Source: Hanamia caeni
GTDB lineage: Bacteria > Bacteroidota > Bacteroidia > Chitinophagales > Chitinophagaceae
Assembly: GCF_003721595.1 (NCBI RefSeq)
Contig: NZ_RJJR01000002.1
Location: forward strand, 496,001 to 560,000
DNA length: 64,000 bases
Direction of reading: 5' to 3'
Position numbers and translations under genes: made by a program. The notes under the pieces are model-generated. The model saw nothing but the letters and a program-made list of their open reading frames with translations, did not search any database and had not been told where the DNA came from. Position 1 is the first letter of the stretch. Each line of letters starts with the position of its first letter. Below, one piece after another: positions 16,625-26,778 of this stretch.

Positions 16625-17308
16625 ATGAAATTAAAGTGGTGGAAGATATTGTGTATCCTTTTTTTATTGCTCACCTTTTCTGCCGGATTTTTAATTCGCG
16701 TTCCTATCATCGGGAATCTTCACCAAAGTATTCGTAATTTTTTCTTCCACGTGCCTATGTGGTTTAGCCAAATGGTTCTGCTTGGCATGTCATTAGCATT
16801 TTCAATTGCTTACCTGAGAACACAAAAATTTAAATATGATATTTATGCCTCAGAGTTTGCCAAAACGGGAATTCTTTTTGGTTTGCTTGGCTTGGCTACC
16901 GGGTCAATTTGGGCAAAATATACATGGGGTGAATTCTGGAGCAATGATCCAAAACAGGTATGTGTGGCGATTGCGATTCTTATATACCTGGCCTATCTTG
17001 TTTTAAGAGGCTCTATGAATGATATAGATAAAAAAGCCCGTGTATCCTCGGTGTATAACATTTTTGCTTTTTTCATTTATATTCCTTTAATCATGATAGT
17101 ACCCCGCATGGTTCAATCGCTTCATCCCGGCGGGATGGAAGGCGCCAAAGGGGGTGGCAACCCTGCCCTTGGCGGAGGAAGCTTAGATGCAACCATGGAA
17201 ATGATCTTCTGGCCTGCTGTTTTTGGCTGGCTGCTTTTGGGAATCTGGATAAGCAGTTTAAAAATCAGGATAAGCCTGCTTTCCAACAAAAATTTGATAA
17301 ATGAGTAA
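16625..17308 (+). CDS. ccsA: Cytochrome c biogenesis protein CcmC/CcsA family
   Basis: 227 residues from the ATG at 16625; an upstream in-frame GTG at 16559 would add 22 polar residues and is unlikely. Six membrane helices are expected. The heme-handling tryptophan-rich segment is GSIWAKYTWGEFWSNDPKQ; the flanking histidines are in FFFHVPMWF and SLHPGGM. These are the features of CcmC, which loads heme onto CcmE at the periplasmic face. It overlaps the next gene by 8 bases. Confidence 0.88.
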   Translation: MKLKWWKILCILFLLLTFSAGFLIRVPIIGNLHQSIRNFFFHVPMWFSQMVLLGMSLAFSIAYLRTQKFKYDIYASEFAKTGILFGLLGLATGSIWAKYTWGEFWSNDPKQVCVAIAILIYLAYLVLRGSMNDIDKKARVSSVYNIFAFFIYIPLIMIVPRMVQSLHPGGMEGAKGGGNPALGGGSLDATMEMIFWPAVFGWLLLGIWISSLKIRISLLSNKNLINE

Positions 17309-17531
17309 GTTGTTTTCTAAGAGGTTTTTTCTCTCTTCTTTGCTATGCTTTTCCACAATGTTTCTTTGGGCACAGGCATCCAGGCCGGGCCAATCCGTGG
17401 ATGATTTAATGCGCAGCCACAACAAAATTTATGTGGTAATGGCGGTTTGCCTAGTGATATTAATTGTCCTGTTTATTTATCTCGTCAGGATAGATTTGAA
17501 GATTTCAAAAAAGGAAAAGGACTTTAAATAA
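17301..17531 (+). CDS. ccmD: CcmD family protein
   Basis: 76 residues: an N-terminal hydrophobic segment that may be a signal sequence, then DDLMRSHNKIYVVMAVCLVILIVLFIYLVRIDLKISK, a single membrane helix followed by a basic cytoplasmic tail. Small single-helix proteins in this position are CcmD, which stabilises CcmABC. The assignment rests on size, topology and its overlap with ccsA. Confidence 0.75.
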   Translation: MSKLFSKRFFLSSLLCFSTMFLWAQASRPGQSVDDLMRSHNKIYVVMAVCLVILIVLFIYLVRIDLKISKKEKDFK

Positions 17532-17561
17532 ATTAATTATCGTTCATTTAAATAAAATTTT

Positions 17562-18983
17562 ATGTCCGAAAAAGCGGGTTATAGTTTTTTTCAAAATGTT
17601 GAAAAAAGTTTCGACAAAGCAGCCAAATTTACATCGTGGGACAGCGGCATTCTTCAGCAAATCAAACAATGCAATAGTGTTTATCAAATGCGTTTTCCCA
17701 TAAAAAGAGAAAGTGGCGAAATAGTTACATTAGAAGCATACAGGGTACAACATTCTCATCATAAAACGCCATGCAAAGGCGGAATTCGTTTCAGTCTTGC
17801 TGTTAACCAGGACGAAGTGATGGCGCTTGCCGCGCTAATGACTTATAAATGTGCAATTGTAAATGTTCCGTTTGGTGGCGCTAAAGGCGGCATAAAAATA
17901 AGTCCGCGTGATTATACTCCCTACGAGCTTGAAAAGATTACCCGCCGGTATACAGCGGAATTGATTAAGAAAAACTTTATCGGTCCTGGAACTGATGTGC
18001 CTGCTCCAGATTATGGAACGGGGGAAAGAGAAATGGCGTGGATACAGGATACGTATGTTGCTATGCACCCGGGCGAAATTGATGCCCAGGGATGCGTGAC
18101 CGGCAAGCCCGTTTCGCAGGGAGGCGTAAGGGGACGAACCGAGGCCACAGGGCTTGGTGTGTTTTACGGGCTCACGGAAATTTGCAACATGCATACCTTA
18201 ATGGATAAAATAGGACTTCCATTAGGTGTAAAGGGGAAAAGAATTTGTATACAGGGCTTAGGAAATGTGGGCTATCACTCTGCATTGTTTTTTCAGCAGG
18301 CAGGGGCGGTTATAGTTGGTATTGCCGAATATGAAGGCGCTATAAAAAATTATAATGGGTTAGATGTAGAACAGGTTTGGGCGCACAGAAAAAAGACAGG
18401 TTCAATCCTCGGTTTTCCAGGAGCAGAGAACTTTGAAAAGTCCGCGGACGCGCTGGAAATGGAATGTGATATACTGATACCTGCCGCGCTTGAAAATGTA
18501 ATTAATGCGGGCAATGCAAATCGGATAAAAGCAAAGATCGTTGGTGAAGCAGCTAATGGGCCATTAACTCCCGAGGCTGATGATATTTTAAATCCAAAGG
18601 GCATATTAATTGTGCCGGATATGTACCTGAATGCAGGCGGGGTAACGGTTAGCTATTTTGAATGGCTAAAAAATTTAAGCCATGTCCGCTATGGCAGGCT
18701 TGAAAAGAGGTTTACTGAGAATATGAATCATCATATTGTTGATATGGTTGAAAACCTTACCGGGAAAAAGATCTCTCCGGTAGAACGGGATTTTATCATC
18801 CACGGAGCAGATGAAGTGGATTTGGTAAGAAGCGGGCTTGAAGAAACTATGATAATGGCCACAAGAGAAATCGTAGATGTGTGGCAAAAAACACCTGCTA
18901 TTCCTGATTTGCGGACTGCCGCCTACGTTGTTGCCATTAACAAAGTAGCTACTTCCTACGCTGAGCTGGGAATTTTTCCATAA
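17562..18983 (+). CDS. gdhA: Glu/Leu/Phe/Val dehydrogenase, probable glutamate dehydrogenase
   Basis: 473 residues. The substrate-binding region [10 protein letters not shown] carries the conserved lysine; [10 protein letters not shown] and [25 protein letters not shown] are family signatures; the dinucleotide domain begins at IQGLGNVG. It would interconvert glutamate and 2-oxoglutarate plus ammonia. The length is slightly over typical NADP enzymes (about 450) because of insertions near the C terminus. Cofactor preference was not assigned. Gene order suggests its own unit rather than part of the ccm operon, though only 30 bases separate them. Confidence 0.9.
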   Translation: MSEKAGYSFFQNVEKSFDKAAKFTSWDSGILQQIKQCNSVYQMRFPIKRESGEIVTLEAYRVQHSHHKTPCKGGIRFSLAVNQDEVMALAALMTYKCAIVNVPFGGAKGGIKISPRDYTPYELEKITRRYTAELIKKNFIGPGTDVPAPDYGTGEREMAWIQDTYVAMHPGEIDAQGCVTGKPVSQGGVRGRTEATGLGVFYGLTEICNMHTLMDKIGLPLGVKGKRICIQGLGNVGYHSALFFQQAGAVIVGIAEYEGAIKNYNGLDVEQVWAHRKKTGSILGFPGAENFEKSADALEMECDILIPAALENVINAGNANRIKAKIVGEAANGPLTPEADDILNPKGILIVPDMYLNAGGVTVSYFEWLKNLSHVRYGRLEKRFTENMNHHIVDMVENLTGKKISPVERDFIIHGADEVDLVRSGLEETMIMATREIVDVWQKTPAIPDLRTAAYVVAINKVATSYAELGIFP

Positions 18984-19036
18984 TGCATACCTGAAATTAT
19001 GCCTGTTAAATTCTTTTTTCAAAAAGAAAAAGAACT

Positions 19037-19086
19037 TACCTTTGCCGCCCAAAATAAAAATTTTTTCACCGTTGTTTAAAAACAGC
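19037..19086 (+). promoter_or_regulatory. Promoter and possible S6:S18 leader of rpsF
   Basis: TACCTTTG (19037-19044) is a perfect -7 element. Downstream in the leader, CCG (19069-19071) abuts a small hairpin: GTTGTT (19071-19076), loop TAAA, AACAGC (19081-19086). A CCG trinucleotide beside a hairpin is a feature of the S6:S18-binding leader known from other phyla. The promoter is plausible; the leader is only a suggestion. Confidence 0.4.
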
Positions 19087-19101
19087 TAAAAAACACGATT
19101 A

Positions 19102-19464
19102 ATGCAGAATTACGAATTGATGGTGATTTTTACTCCTGTACTTTCTGAGGAAGAATACAAATCTGCCCAGAATAAGTTTACTTCGTTAGTTACTGAAAAC
19201 GGAGGAGAGGTAGTTCACGAGAATGCCTGGGGGCTTAAATCACTGGCGTATCCAATCCAGAAAAAAACTACCGGTTTATACTGGGTTCTGGAATATAAGG
19301 CGCCAACCGACTTCAATGAAAAGCTGAAAACCCAGCTTTTGCGCGATGAATCAGTACTTCGCCACATGTTCACTGCACTTGACAAATACGCCGTCGAGTA
19401 CAATGCAAAAAAGAGAAATGGCGTACAAACAGGAATTGAAAAAGCGGAGGTTACCAATGGCTAA
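19102..19464 (+). CDS. rpsF: 30S ribosomal protein S6
   Basis: 120 residues starting [18 protein letters not shown], the standard S6 opening; the [24 protein letters not shown] core forms the beta sheet that binds S18 and 16S rRNA. It overlaps rpsR by 8 bases, in the conserved rpsF-rpsR-rplI order. Confidence 0.97.
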   Translation: MQNYELMVIFTPVLSEEEYKSAQNKFTSLVTENGGEVVHENAWGLKSLAYPIQKKTTGLYWVLEYKAPTDFNEKLKTQLLRDESVLRHMFTALDKYAVEYNAKKRNGVQTGIEKAEVTNG

Positions 19465-19723
19465 AGCAAATGAAATAAAATACCTTACAGCGATAAAAGC
19501 TGAAAAGCGGCCAAAAAAATATTGCCGTTTTAAGAAACTGGGCATTAAATACATTGATTACAAAGACGGCGATTTTCTCAAAAAATTTCTGAATGAACAG
19601 GGAAAATTATTGCCACGACGCATTACCGGTAATTCACTGAAATACCAGCGCAAGGTGAGCGATGCCGTGAAGAAGGCCCGCCAAATGGCTATTCTTCCCT
19701 ATGTTACAGATCTCATGAAATAA
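19457..19723 (+). CDS. rpsR: 30S ribosomal protein S18
   Basis: 88 residues from the ATG at 19457, inside the end of rpsF. A longer frame reading back to 19346 is an artefact of overlap. The core [25 protein letters not shown]...[23 protein letters not shown] is diagnostic of S18, which pairs with S6 on the platform of the 30S subunit. Confidence 0.97.
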   Translation: MAKANEIKYLTAIKAEKRPKKYCRFKKLGIKYIDYKDGDFLKKFLNEQGKLLPRRITGNSLKYQRKVSDAVKKARQMAILPYVTDLMK

Positions 19724-19749
19724 TTTTTTTAACCACCCTAATCCAACAC

Positions 19750-19780
19750 AAGGAGGAGAAAGTCCCGAAAGCTTTCGGGA
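19750..19780 (+). promoter_or_regulatory. Shine-Dalgarno-like site plus perfect palindrome before rplI
   Basis: AAGGAGG (19750-19756) is followed by the perfect 18-base palindrome TCCCGAAAGCTTTCGGGA (19763-19780), and the rplI ATG is at 19801. The SD-like sequence is too far from the ATG (44 bases) to act normally unless the palindrome folds into a hairpin between them. The palindrome resembles small dispersed repeats, but no second copy was noticed here. Confidence 0.5.
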
Positions 19781-19800
19781 TTGGGTAAAAATGCGAAATA

Positions 19801-20247
19801 ATGCAGGTAATATTAATACAAGACGTAAACAACCTGGGCGGTGCTAATGAACTGGTGACTGTAAAAGATGGGTATGGCCGCAACTATCTTATCCCACATA
19901 AATTCGCGGTGGAAGCAAGCTCTTCCAATTTGAAAAGGTTAGCAGAGCGGCAAAAACAGATGGCGAAGAAAGAAGAAAAATTGCTCGCTGAAATTAACAG
20001 CGTGGTAAACGTGTTACAGGAATCTCCTTTAAAAATTGGCGCCAAAACCGGTACCAGCGGAAAAATATTCGGTAGCGTTACTTCAGTTCAGATAGCAAGA
20101 GCCATCCGTGAACAAAGAGGCTATGAAATTGACCGCCGCAAAATTACTATTCTTGACGATGTTAAAGAATTAGGAAGTTATAAAGCAAAAATTGATTTTG
20201 GTAAAGGCCACGAAACCGAAGTTGATTTTGAAGTGATAGCTGAATAA
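19801..20247 (+). CDS. rplI: 50S ribosomal protein L9
   Basis: 148 residues. MQVILIQDVNNLGGANELVTVKDGYGRNYLIPHKFA is the L9 N-terminal rRNA-binding domain; the connecting helix and the C-terminal domain with GKIFGSVTSVQIARAIREQ and DRRKITI follow. Last gene of the ribosomal cluster, with a terminator 17 bases after the stop. Confidence 0.97.
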   Translation: MQVILIQDVNNLGGANELVTVKDGYGRNYLIPHKFAVEASSSNLKRLAERQKQMAKKEEKLLAEINSVVNVLQESPLKIGAKTGTSGKIFGSVTSVQIARAIREQRGYEIDRRKITILDDVKELGSYKAKIDFGKGHETEVDFEVIAE

Positions 20248-20264
20248 TACTTTCAAATAATGTT

Positions 20265-20297
20265 TAAAAAGCCCTGCATTCTTTGCGGGGTTTTTTT
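20265..20297 (+). terminator. Rho-independent terminator after rplI
   Basis: CCCTGCA pairs with TGCGGGG (one G-T pair), followed by seven T residues; an A-run precedes the stem. Confidence 0.85.
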
Positions 20298-20340
20298 ATG
20301 GCGAAAAAAATTAAACTATTTATGGCTTTACTGGTTATAG

Positions 20341-21729
20341 TCACTTTCCTTTTCCGAGAAGAATAATTCTGACAGTATGTATCATTATTTTAAAATCTAG
20401 CGCCAGCGAAATGTTTTCAATATAAATGATATCATATTTCATCCTTTGAATCATTTCGTTTACATTTTCTGCATAGCCAAATTTTACCATACCCCAACTT
20501 GTAACGCCTGGCTTCACCTTCAACAGTAATTTATATTCAGGGTCGGTTTCTGTAATGCGGTCAATATAATATTGCCTTTCGGGCCGCGGACCTACAAGAC
20601 TCATTTCTCCCTTTAAAACATTCCAGAGTTGAGGCAGTTCATCTAACCGCCACCGGCGCATCGTTTTTCCCCATTTGGTAATGCGCTTATCATTGCGGCT
20701 GCTAAGCATGGGGCCATCTTTTTCCGCACCTGCCACCATCGAACGAAACTTGTGAATAAAAAACTTTCTGCCCTTGTAACCCACTCTTTCCTGTGAATAA
20801 ATTACGCTTCCTTCGGAGGAAAATTTAGTCCTGATTGCGGTATATAAAATTAAGGGCGATAGAACCATAATGGCCGTCACGCTCAAAAAAACATCTACCA
20901 ATTGCTTAAAATTTTGCTGTTGTGCATTCATAAGGCCTGTATGAATTTGTACCAGCGGCGCACCCATAATATTTGTAGTGCGCACATTGCCACTAAGGAT
21001 ATCCACCTTATCTGGTAATATTTTTACATTCACTTCTTTTTCAGCAAGCATTTGCAAAATTTTTTCCAATTCGCTCCTTTTGTTCTCCGGTAAGGCCACA
21101 ATCACCTCATCGATTTTATATTCGCCAATAATTGAAGTAGCGTCAGAAATATAGCCCAAAAAAGGAATTTGATTTTGGGAATTCGCGTCTGCTTGTTTGG
21201 CGAGATATCCACAAATACGGTAGCCCGTCTTTTCTATATTTGAAGAAAGGATCTGCAAAAGGCTATTTACTTTTTTTTCATCTCCGATAATTAAGGTATT
21301 AAACCATATCTGTTCCTTTTGAATCTGATGATGGGCTACTGAAAGAAGAAAATATCGAATGAGATAACAAAAAACAAACTGGATAGCAAAAAGAATAAAA
21401 AACTGGCTGTAAAAAGTAGAAAGATCCTGGTGTTTTTTATAAAAAAGAAAAATAAAAAAAAGAATGATGCTGCCGATGAAAGTGCTTATCAGCGTGGAAA
21501 ATAATTCAAGTAATCTCGACTTATAATAAAGCGATTTGTAGGTGCCAAATAAATGGTACAAAACCACGTAGCCTAAAGGATATAAAATTAAGCCCGCTAC
21601 AAATTTGTTCGATACATAAAAACCTTCATGTCCTATTTTGCGGTGTAAATAATAAAACACTGTCCAGGCAGCAATGGAAGCCATTACATCACCTAAAGCA
21701 TAAAAACCAGTGTGTAAACGCTTTTGCAA
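20341..21729 (-). CDS. Polyprenyl-phosphate sugar phosphotransferase (exopolysaccharide initiation, WcaJ/CpsE type)
   Basis: 462 residues. The N-terminal half has about four to five membrane helices, then a cytosolic Rossmann-like segment ([18 protein letters not shown]). The C-terminal domain from about 265 is the bacterial sugar transferase: [41 protein letters not shown] and [16 protein letters not shown]. It transfers a sugar-1-phosphate from a nucleotide sugar to undecaprenyl phosphate, the first step of a surface or exopolysaccharide repeat unit. It probably forms an operon with the oxidoreductase 18 bases upstream. No other glycosyltransferases are in the window. Confidence 0.9.
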   Translation of the reverse strand: MQKRLHTGFYALGDVMASIAAWTVFYYLHRKIGHEGFYVSNKFVAGLILYPLGYVVLYHLFGTYKSLYYKSRLLELFSTLISTFIGSIILFFIFLFYKKHQDLSTFYSQFFILFAIQFVFCYLIRYFLLSVAHHQIQKEQIWFNTLIIGDEKKVNSLLQILSSNIEKTGYRICGYLAKQADANSQNQIPFLGYISDATSIIGEYKIDEVIVALPENKRSELEKILQMLAEKEVNVKILPDKVDILSGNVRTTNIMGAPLVQIHTGLMNAQQQNFKQLVDVFLSVTAIMVLSPLILYTAIRTKFSSEGSVIYSQERVGYKGRKFFIHKFRSMVAGAEKDGPMLSSRNDKRITKWGKTMRRWRLDELPQLWNVLKGEMSLVGPRPERQYYIDRITETDPEYKLLLKVKPGVTSWGMVKFGYAENVNEMIQRMKYDIIYIENISLALDFKIMIHTVRIILLGKGK

Positions 21730-21747
21730 GATATCTGAATGAGTTAT

Positions 21748-22719
21748 TTAAATTACCCGGTTCCGGCTTATTTTTTCAAGAATACGATGGGCCACTTCCA
21801 TTGCCCTTAATCCATCTATTTCTGACACAACAGGGATTTTGTTCTTGCTGATGGCCTCCACAAAACTTTCAAGCTCCATTTTGATTGCATTATTTTCTTT
21901 AATTACCGGCGAAGCAATTGCAATTGTTTTTTTTCCGTGGCCGGTGTCAATATCAAATGAAAATACGTTTTTATCTTCGGGCGTTTTATATTTAATGATT
22001 TCAGTTTTTTTCTCTAAAAAATCGATGCCCACATAAGAATCTTTCTGGAACAAGCGCATTTTGCGCATTTTTTTCATGCTGATTCTGGACGAAGTAAGAT
22101 TAGCCACACATCCATTATCGAATTCAATTCTGACGTTGGCTATATCAGGAGTTTCACTCAATACATTTACTCCGTTGGCAAATACATTTCTTACATTGCT
22201 TTTTACAAGCGAAAGTATGATGTCTATATCATGAATCATTAAATCGAGAATAACACTTACATCCGTACCTCTGGGATTGAACTGCGCCAGGCGATGTACC
22301 TCGATAAACATAGGCTCCAGCCCATGCTCTTTAGCAGCCAGCAGCGCCGGATTGAAGCGCTCCACGTGGCCCACCTGGAATTTAATGTTAGCCTCTTTAG
22401 CCAGCTTAACAATTTCCCTGGCTTCGTCCATTGTATGTGCCAAAGGTTTTTCTACAAATACGTGTTTGCTTTTTAAAATTGCTTTTTTACACAAGGCGTA
22501 ATGTTCTGTGGTAGGGGCTACAATATCCACTGCATCGCAGGCTTCAATTAATTCGTCTGCGCTTTTAAACTGTTTTAATCCATATTGCTTTTTAACTTCA
22601 GCAGCATTTGCTTCGGATGGGTCATAAAAGCCTGCTAACTCTGCCTCATGAATTTCTTTCCAATTGTTCAGATGAAATTTGCCCAGATGTCCAACCCCAA
22701 ATACGCCTACTTTTAACAT
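21748..22719 (-). CDS. Gfo/Idh/MocA family oxidoreductase
   Basis: 323 residues from the ATG at 22719; an in-frame ATG 57 bases upstream would put extra residues before the Rossmann start and is rejected. The NAD(P)-binding motif is VGVFGVGHLGKFH; the EKPLAHT motif carries the catalytic lysine; the GHVERFNPALLAAKE segment is typical of the bacteroidete form. Members oxidise or reduce sugars or sugar nucleotides. Its partner in an operon is the sugar transferase, so a role in making the sugar for a polysaccharide is plausible. Confidence 0.88.
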   Translation of the reverse strand: MLKVGVFGVGHLGKFHLNNWKEIHEAELAGFYDPSEANAAEVKKQYGLKQFKSADELIEACDAVDIVAPTTEHYALCKKAILKSKHVFVEKPLAHTMDEAREIVKLAKEANIKFQVGHVERFNPALLAAKEHGLEPMFIEVHRLAQFNPRGTDVSVILDLMIHDIDIILSLVKSNVRNVFANGVNVLSETPDIANVRIEFDNGCVANLTSSRISMKKMRKMRLFQKDSYVGIDFLEKKTEIIKYKTPEDKNVFSFDIDTGHGKKTIAIASPVIKENNAIKMELESFVEAISKNKIPVVSEIDGLRAMEVAHRILEKISRNRVI

Positions 22720-22910
22720 ACACTTTTTTTTAATCCGGATAAAGGTAACAACAGAAATACAAAACCCCGCCATCATGTGTTGTAAAAAAAGTAGTGAAAC
22801 TTAAATGGCTTTCTAGCAAAAAGAAGACAAAAAATCCTGCTTGTACAATGACAACTCTTTGCCTATGGTCTTGACAATTTTTTTGTATTTTAAGTAATAA
22901 ATTTGTGTAG

Positions 22911-23477
22911 ATGCAAGACATAGAACCATACGATAACTGGCAATATTTATACTCATCAGAAAATGATTTGCGCTCTCCTTTTTTTGGGCGGGAGTATAAT
23001 GAATTTGAATTTTCGAATACGGTCTATAATTATTACATCCATCCTTTGTGGGACGAATTTGGCAGCCGCACTTTATACCTGAAAGTACTGATGGCAGATT
23101 ATGAGGAGCAATATGTAATCATCGAAATGATTGGCGAATGGAACGATGCGATAGAAAACGATGTAGCGCGTCTCAAAAGAGAAGTAATAGATGATTTCAT
23201 GTTGCAGGGTATCCGCAAATTCATTTTGATAACAGAAAACGTACTCAATTTTCACAGCAGTGACGATTGCTATTACGAAGAATGGCGCGATGATGTGGAA
23301 GATAAAAACGGTTGGATTGTGCTGGTAAACATGCCTTCGCAAACCCAGTACGATTTTATCAGGGCAAGGCTTAATAATTATGTTGAATTGTTGAATCTTC
23401 CTGCGTGGCGCACTATGAAGCCCGATGTATTTTTCAACCAGGTGGATAATATTTTACTAAGAAGATTAGATGGATAG
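22911..23477 (+). CDS. Conserved hypothetical protein
   Basis: 188 residues, acidic and rich in aromatic residues (YDNWQYLYSSENDLRSPFFGREYNEFEFSNTVYNYYIHPLWDEFGS). It looks cytosolic, with mixed alpha/beta structure. I recognise the type as a conserved bacteroidete hypothetical but know no function. TAAATTTG at 22898-22905, a perfect -7 element, ends five bases before the ATG, which would give an almost leaderless transcript. Confidence 0.65.
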   Translation: MQDIEPYDNWQYLYSSENDLRSPFFGREYNEFEFSNTVYNYYIHPLWDEFGSRTLYLKVLMADYEEQYVIIEMIGEWNDAIENDVARLKREVIDDFMLQGIRKFILITENVLNFHSSDDCYYEEWRDDVEDKNGWIVLVNMPSQTQYDFIRARLNNYVELLNLPAWRTMKPDVFFNQVDNILLRRLDG

Positions 23478-23603
23478 ATTTCAAAAATAAAATTCTGCTT
23501 ATTTATTTGTTTGCTGCTGAATGAATGAGGATTCTTGTAAAGCGGTATACATTATTGCCTTAGCAATTAATCTATGCTTCCACATTTTTTAAAGTGCATG
23601 TAG

Positions 23604-23611
23604 TACATTTG
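23604..23611 (+). promoter_or_regulatory. Putative -7 element of the sdh operon
   Basis: TACATTTG matches TAnnTTTG exactly, 28 bases before the sdhC ATG. A T-run at 23585-23590 lies at about the distance of a degenerate -33 element. Confidence 0.5.
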
Positions 23612-23639
23612 CCTATCTGAAATTTTAACATTCTTCACT

Positions 23640-24308
23640 ATGACCTGGAAACAGATGTTCACTTCATCGATAGGTAAAAAGATTTTAATGGCCCTTACCG
23701 GATTTTTTTTGATTATTTACCTGATAGTGCACGCTTCTTTAAATGCATTAATTTTTGTAAATGATGGGGGAGAGACCTTCAACCGGGCAGCCTATTTTAT
23801 GTTGCACAATTATTTTGTACGTTTTTTGGAAGTAGGGCTTTTCGCGGTTTTTGTTTTGCATATTATCCAGGGATTATTATTGTGGCAACAAAATAAGGCA
23901 GCAAGGAAAATAGGTTACAACAAACAAAAATATCCCAAAGAAATTAAATGGTACAGCCGATACATGGGCTGGCTGGGCACTTTCGTTTTGTTGTTTTTAG
24001 TAATGCACTTATATCATTTCTGGGCCAGTACAAAACATGAATTATATTTTCACGGACCGGTTGTAAATCTTTACGAGGAAATGAGAGAAATATTTACCAA
24101 TCCCGTTTGGTTTGTACTTTATATGATTGGCCTTGCTTCTCTTTTGTTTCATCTGTTACAGGGCTTTCAAAGCGCATTTCAAACTTTTGGCATCAATCAC
24201 AGAAGGTGGGTTCATATTATTAAAGGCATTGGAGTAATTTATTCTTTTGTCATCTGCATTCTTTTTGCAATGATGCCGATTGCTTTTATGGCAGGATGGC
24301 TCCAATAG
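23640..24308 (+). CDS. sdhC: Succinate dehydrogenase/fumarate reductase cytochrome b subunit
   Basis: 222 residues with five predicted membrane helices, the single fused anchor of B-type complex II. Histidines for two hemes are likely in VHASLNAL, MLHNYFVR, VLHIIQGLLLW, VMHLYHFW and LFHLLQGFQSAF. It anchors SdhAB and passes electrons between them and menaquinone. First gene of sdhCAB. Confidence 0.92.
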   Translation: MTWKQMFTSSIGKKILMALTGFFLIIYLIVHASLNALIFVNDGGETFNRAAYFMLHNYFVRFLEVGLFAVFVLHIIQGLLLWQQNKAARKIGYNKQKYPKEIKWYSRYMGWLGTFVLLFLVMHLYHFWASTKHELYFHGPVVNLYEEMREIFTNPVWFVLYMIGLASLLFHLLQGFQSAFQTFGINHRRWVHIIKGIGVIYSFVICILFAMMPIAFMAGWLQ

Positions 24309-24363
24309 CGAATGCTGAATGAAATTCAAAAAATAAAAAGTTTCAAAATATTTAATAAAACGT

Positions 24364-26337
24364 ATGGAATTAGACGCAAAAATACCGGAAGGTCCAATGG
24401 ATCAAAAATGGACCAACTATAAAAACCACGTAAAACTGGTAAGCCCGGCTAATAAAAGAAAACTGGAGATTATCATAATCGGAACCGGCCTGGCAGGCGC
24501 TTCAGCCGCTGCTACGCTGGCTGAGCTTGGCTATAAAGTGAAATCGTTTTGTTTCCAGGACAGCCCCAGGCGCGCGCATTCAATCGCTGCACAAGGTGGA
24601 ATTAATGCAGCCAAAAACTATCAGAACGATGGCGATTCGGTTTATAGGTTATTTTATGAAACAGAAAAGGGGGGAGACTTCAGGTCAAGAGAAGCTAATA
24701 CATACCGGCTGGCGCAGGTAAGTGGAAATATTATCGACCAATGCGTGGCACAAGGTGTTCCTTTTGCCCGCGAATATGGCGGCGTTCTTGCCAATCGTTC
24801 TTTCGGCGGAACGCAGGTGCAGCGTACGTTTTATGCGGCAGGGCAGACCGGGCAACAATTATTGCTGGGAGCGTACAGCGCTTTGGAACGCCAGGTTGCT
24901 TTGGGAAATGTAACGATGTATTCACGGCATGAAATGCATGATATTGTAAAAATTGATGGAAAAGCGAGAGGGATTATCGCGCGGAATTTAGTCACCGGAA
25001 AATTGGAACGGCATTTTGGACACGCGGTGTTGATTTGTTCCGGCGGATATGGAAATGTTTTTTATTTAAGCACCAATGCGATGGGAAGCAATGTAACCGC
25101 CGCGTGGAAATCGCACAAGAAAGGGGCATTTTTTGCCAATCCTTGTTATACTCAAATTCATCCGACCTGTATTCCGGTTACCGGCGACCATCAAAGTAAA
25201 CTTACATTGATGAGTGAAAGCCTCAGAAATGATGGAAGAATTTGGGTACCAAAAAAGAAAGATGATAACAGGAAGCCGAATGATATTCCGGAAAATGAGC
25301 GTGATTATTATTTGGAAAGAAGATATCCGGCGTTTGGAAATCTCGGTCCGCGCGATGTTACCTCACGGGCCGCCAAAGAAAGATGTGATGCGGGTTATGG
25401 CGTCGGAACCACTAAAAAAGCCGTCTATCTTGATTTTGCGGATGCCATCAAACGTTACGGAAAAACCGAAGCGCATAAGAGGGGATTAGCGAACGCATCT
25501 GAAAATGAAATTGAAGAATTAGGCAAAGGAGTTGTCAAAGAGAAATATGGTAACCTGTTTGCGATGTATGAAAAAATCACAGATGAAAATCCCTATGAAG
25601 TGCCGATGAGAATTTATCCCGCCGTGCATTATACCATGGGCGGATTGTGGGTGGATTATGAATTGATGACCACCGTTCAGGGTTTGTATTGCCTCGGAGA
25701 AGCAAATTTTAGTGACCATGGCGCTAACCGGCTAGGGGCTTCTGCTTTGATGCAGGGTTTGGCCGATGGTTATTTTGTAATTCCTTACACTCTTGGAAAT
25801 TATATGTCTGGTGAAATTCGTACGCCGGCGATTCCAACGACACATCCTGCATTTGAAGAAGCTGAAAAAGCGGTGAGAGAAAGAATTGAAAAATTGATGA
25901 ACATAAAAGGAACTGAATCTGTAGATAGTTTTCATAAAAGGCTTGGCCACATTATGTGGGAAAAAAGCGGTATGGCGCGAAATGAAAAAGGCCTGACCGA
26001 AGCCATTGAAGAAATAAAAGCTTTAAGAAAAGAATTTTGGGAAAATGTGAGAATACCGGGAGATATTTTTGAAATGAACCCGGAATTGGATAAAGCAGGA
26101 AGAGTCGCAGATTTCTTAGAACTCGGCGAATTAATTTGCAGGGATGCCCTCAATCGCAGGGAAAGCTGTGGCGGACATTTCAGGGAAGAAAGCCAGACGC
26201 CTGATGGAGAAGCCCAGCGCATCGATGAAGAGTTTAGCTATGTGGCCGCCTGGGAATATACTCCTGAAGGAGAAATTTTAAACAAAGAGCCTTTGACTTT
26301 TGAGTTAGTGCAGCCAAGCCAGAGGAGTTATAAATAA
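24364..26337 (+). CDS. sdhA: Succinate dehydrogenase flavoprotein subunit
   Basis: 657 residues. The FAD-binding [15 protein letters not shown] motif comes at about 36-50; the covalent-FAD histidine is His72 in [14 protein letters not shown]; substrate-binding and catalytic segments include [14 protein letters not shown] and the H-P-T-C motif IHPTCIP. It oxidises succinate to fumarate in the TCA cycle. The length is that of the bacteroidete B-type enzyme. 55 bases separate it from sdhC; a 486-base gap before sdhB holds a broken gene. Confidence 0.95.
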   Translation: MELDAKIPEGPMDQKWTNYKNHVKLVSPANKRKLEIIIIGTGLAGASAAATLAELGYKVKSFCFQDSPRRAHSIAAQGGINAAKNYQNDGDSVYRLFYETEKGGDFRSREANTYRLAQVSGNIIDQCVAQGVPFAREYGGVLANRSFGGTQVQRTFYAAGQTGQQLLLGAYSALERQVALGNVTMYSRHEMHDIVKIDGKARGIIARNLVTGKLERHFGHAVLICSGGYGNVFYLSTNAMGSNVTAAWKSHKKGAFFANPCYTQIHPTCIPVTGDHQSKLTLMSESLRNDGRIWVPKKKDDNRKPNDIPENERDYYLERRYPAFGNLGPRDVTSRAAKERCDAGYGVGTTKKAVYLDFADAIKRYGKTEAHKRGLANASENEIEELGKGVVKEKYGNLFAMYEKITDENPYEVPMRIYPAVHYTMGGLWVDYELMTTVQGLYCLGEANFSDHGANRLGASALMQGLADGYFVIPYTLGNYMSGEIRTPAIPTTHPAFEEAEKAVRERIEKLMNIKGTESVDSFHKRLGHIMWEKSGMARNEKGLTEAIEEIKALRKEFWENVRIPGDIFEMNPELDKAGRVADFLELGELICRDALNRRESCGGHFREESQTPDGEAQRIDEEFSYVAAWEYTPEGEILNKEPLTFELVQPSQRSYK

Positions 26338-26369
26338 ATTATTAGATTATTAAATTATTAGATTATTAA
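26338..26369 (+). repeat. Perfect tandem duplication of a 16-bp unit
   Basis: ATTATTAGATTATTAA occurs twice back to back (26338-26353 and 26354-26369), immediately after the sdhA stop codon. It marks the left edge of the inserted segment with the four-helix-bundle gene. Confidence 0.85.
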
Positions 26370-26399
26370 TTCAAGTACTAATTAGTTGTTTAGGGGAAT

Positions 26400-26778
26400 A
26401 TGCCTGATAATTATTTAAAACTAAACGATATAGAATGTTACCGGATTGCTTTTCGCTTAAGTAATTACGTTTGGTCAATTGTAATTAACTGGGAATCATT
26501 TCCAAAAAGAGTAGTAGGGAGCGCAGTTTGCGGGGGCTGCGGATTCTATTTCCGCAAATATTGCAGAAGGATTTGGCAGGCATTTTAAAAAGGATAAAAT
26601 TAAATTTTATAGCTATAGTAAAGGGTCTTTGAAAGAAAGTTTGGATTGGAATGAAAAAGCAAAAGTTAGAAAGCTGATAACAACTGAAGAATACGACCAT
26701 ATTTTTGGTGAACTAAATAAGTTGCCAAAATCAATAAACTCGTTAATTAAATTTACTAATGAAAAACTTCCTTATTAA
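26400..26778 (+). pseudogene. Frameshifted four-helix-bundle (23S rRNA intervening-sequence-type) protein gene
   Basis: The ATG frame reads YLKLNDIECYRIAFRLSNYVW and stops at 26588. If one base is removed near 26523 (GGGAGC-g-CAGTTT), the frame continues as SISANIAEGFGRHFKKDKIKF, WNEKAKVRKLITTEEYDHIF and NSLIKFTNEKLPY to TAA at 26778. Together the parts match a full-length member of the four-helix-bundle family that also occurs in 23S rRNA intervening sequences. The family's function is uncertain. Either the single extra base inactivates it, or it is a sequencing error; the intact C-terminal reading frame suggests the change is recent. Confidence 0.8.

Noticed and set aside
19346..19456. Upstream extension of the rpsR frame
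   Set aside because: S18 begins at the MAKANEIKY segment; the extension overlaps rpsF in another frame.
26338..26369. AT-rich tandem repeat considered as part of a CRISPR array
   Set aside because: Only two directly adjacent units without spacers; it is a simple duplication.
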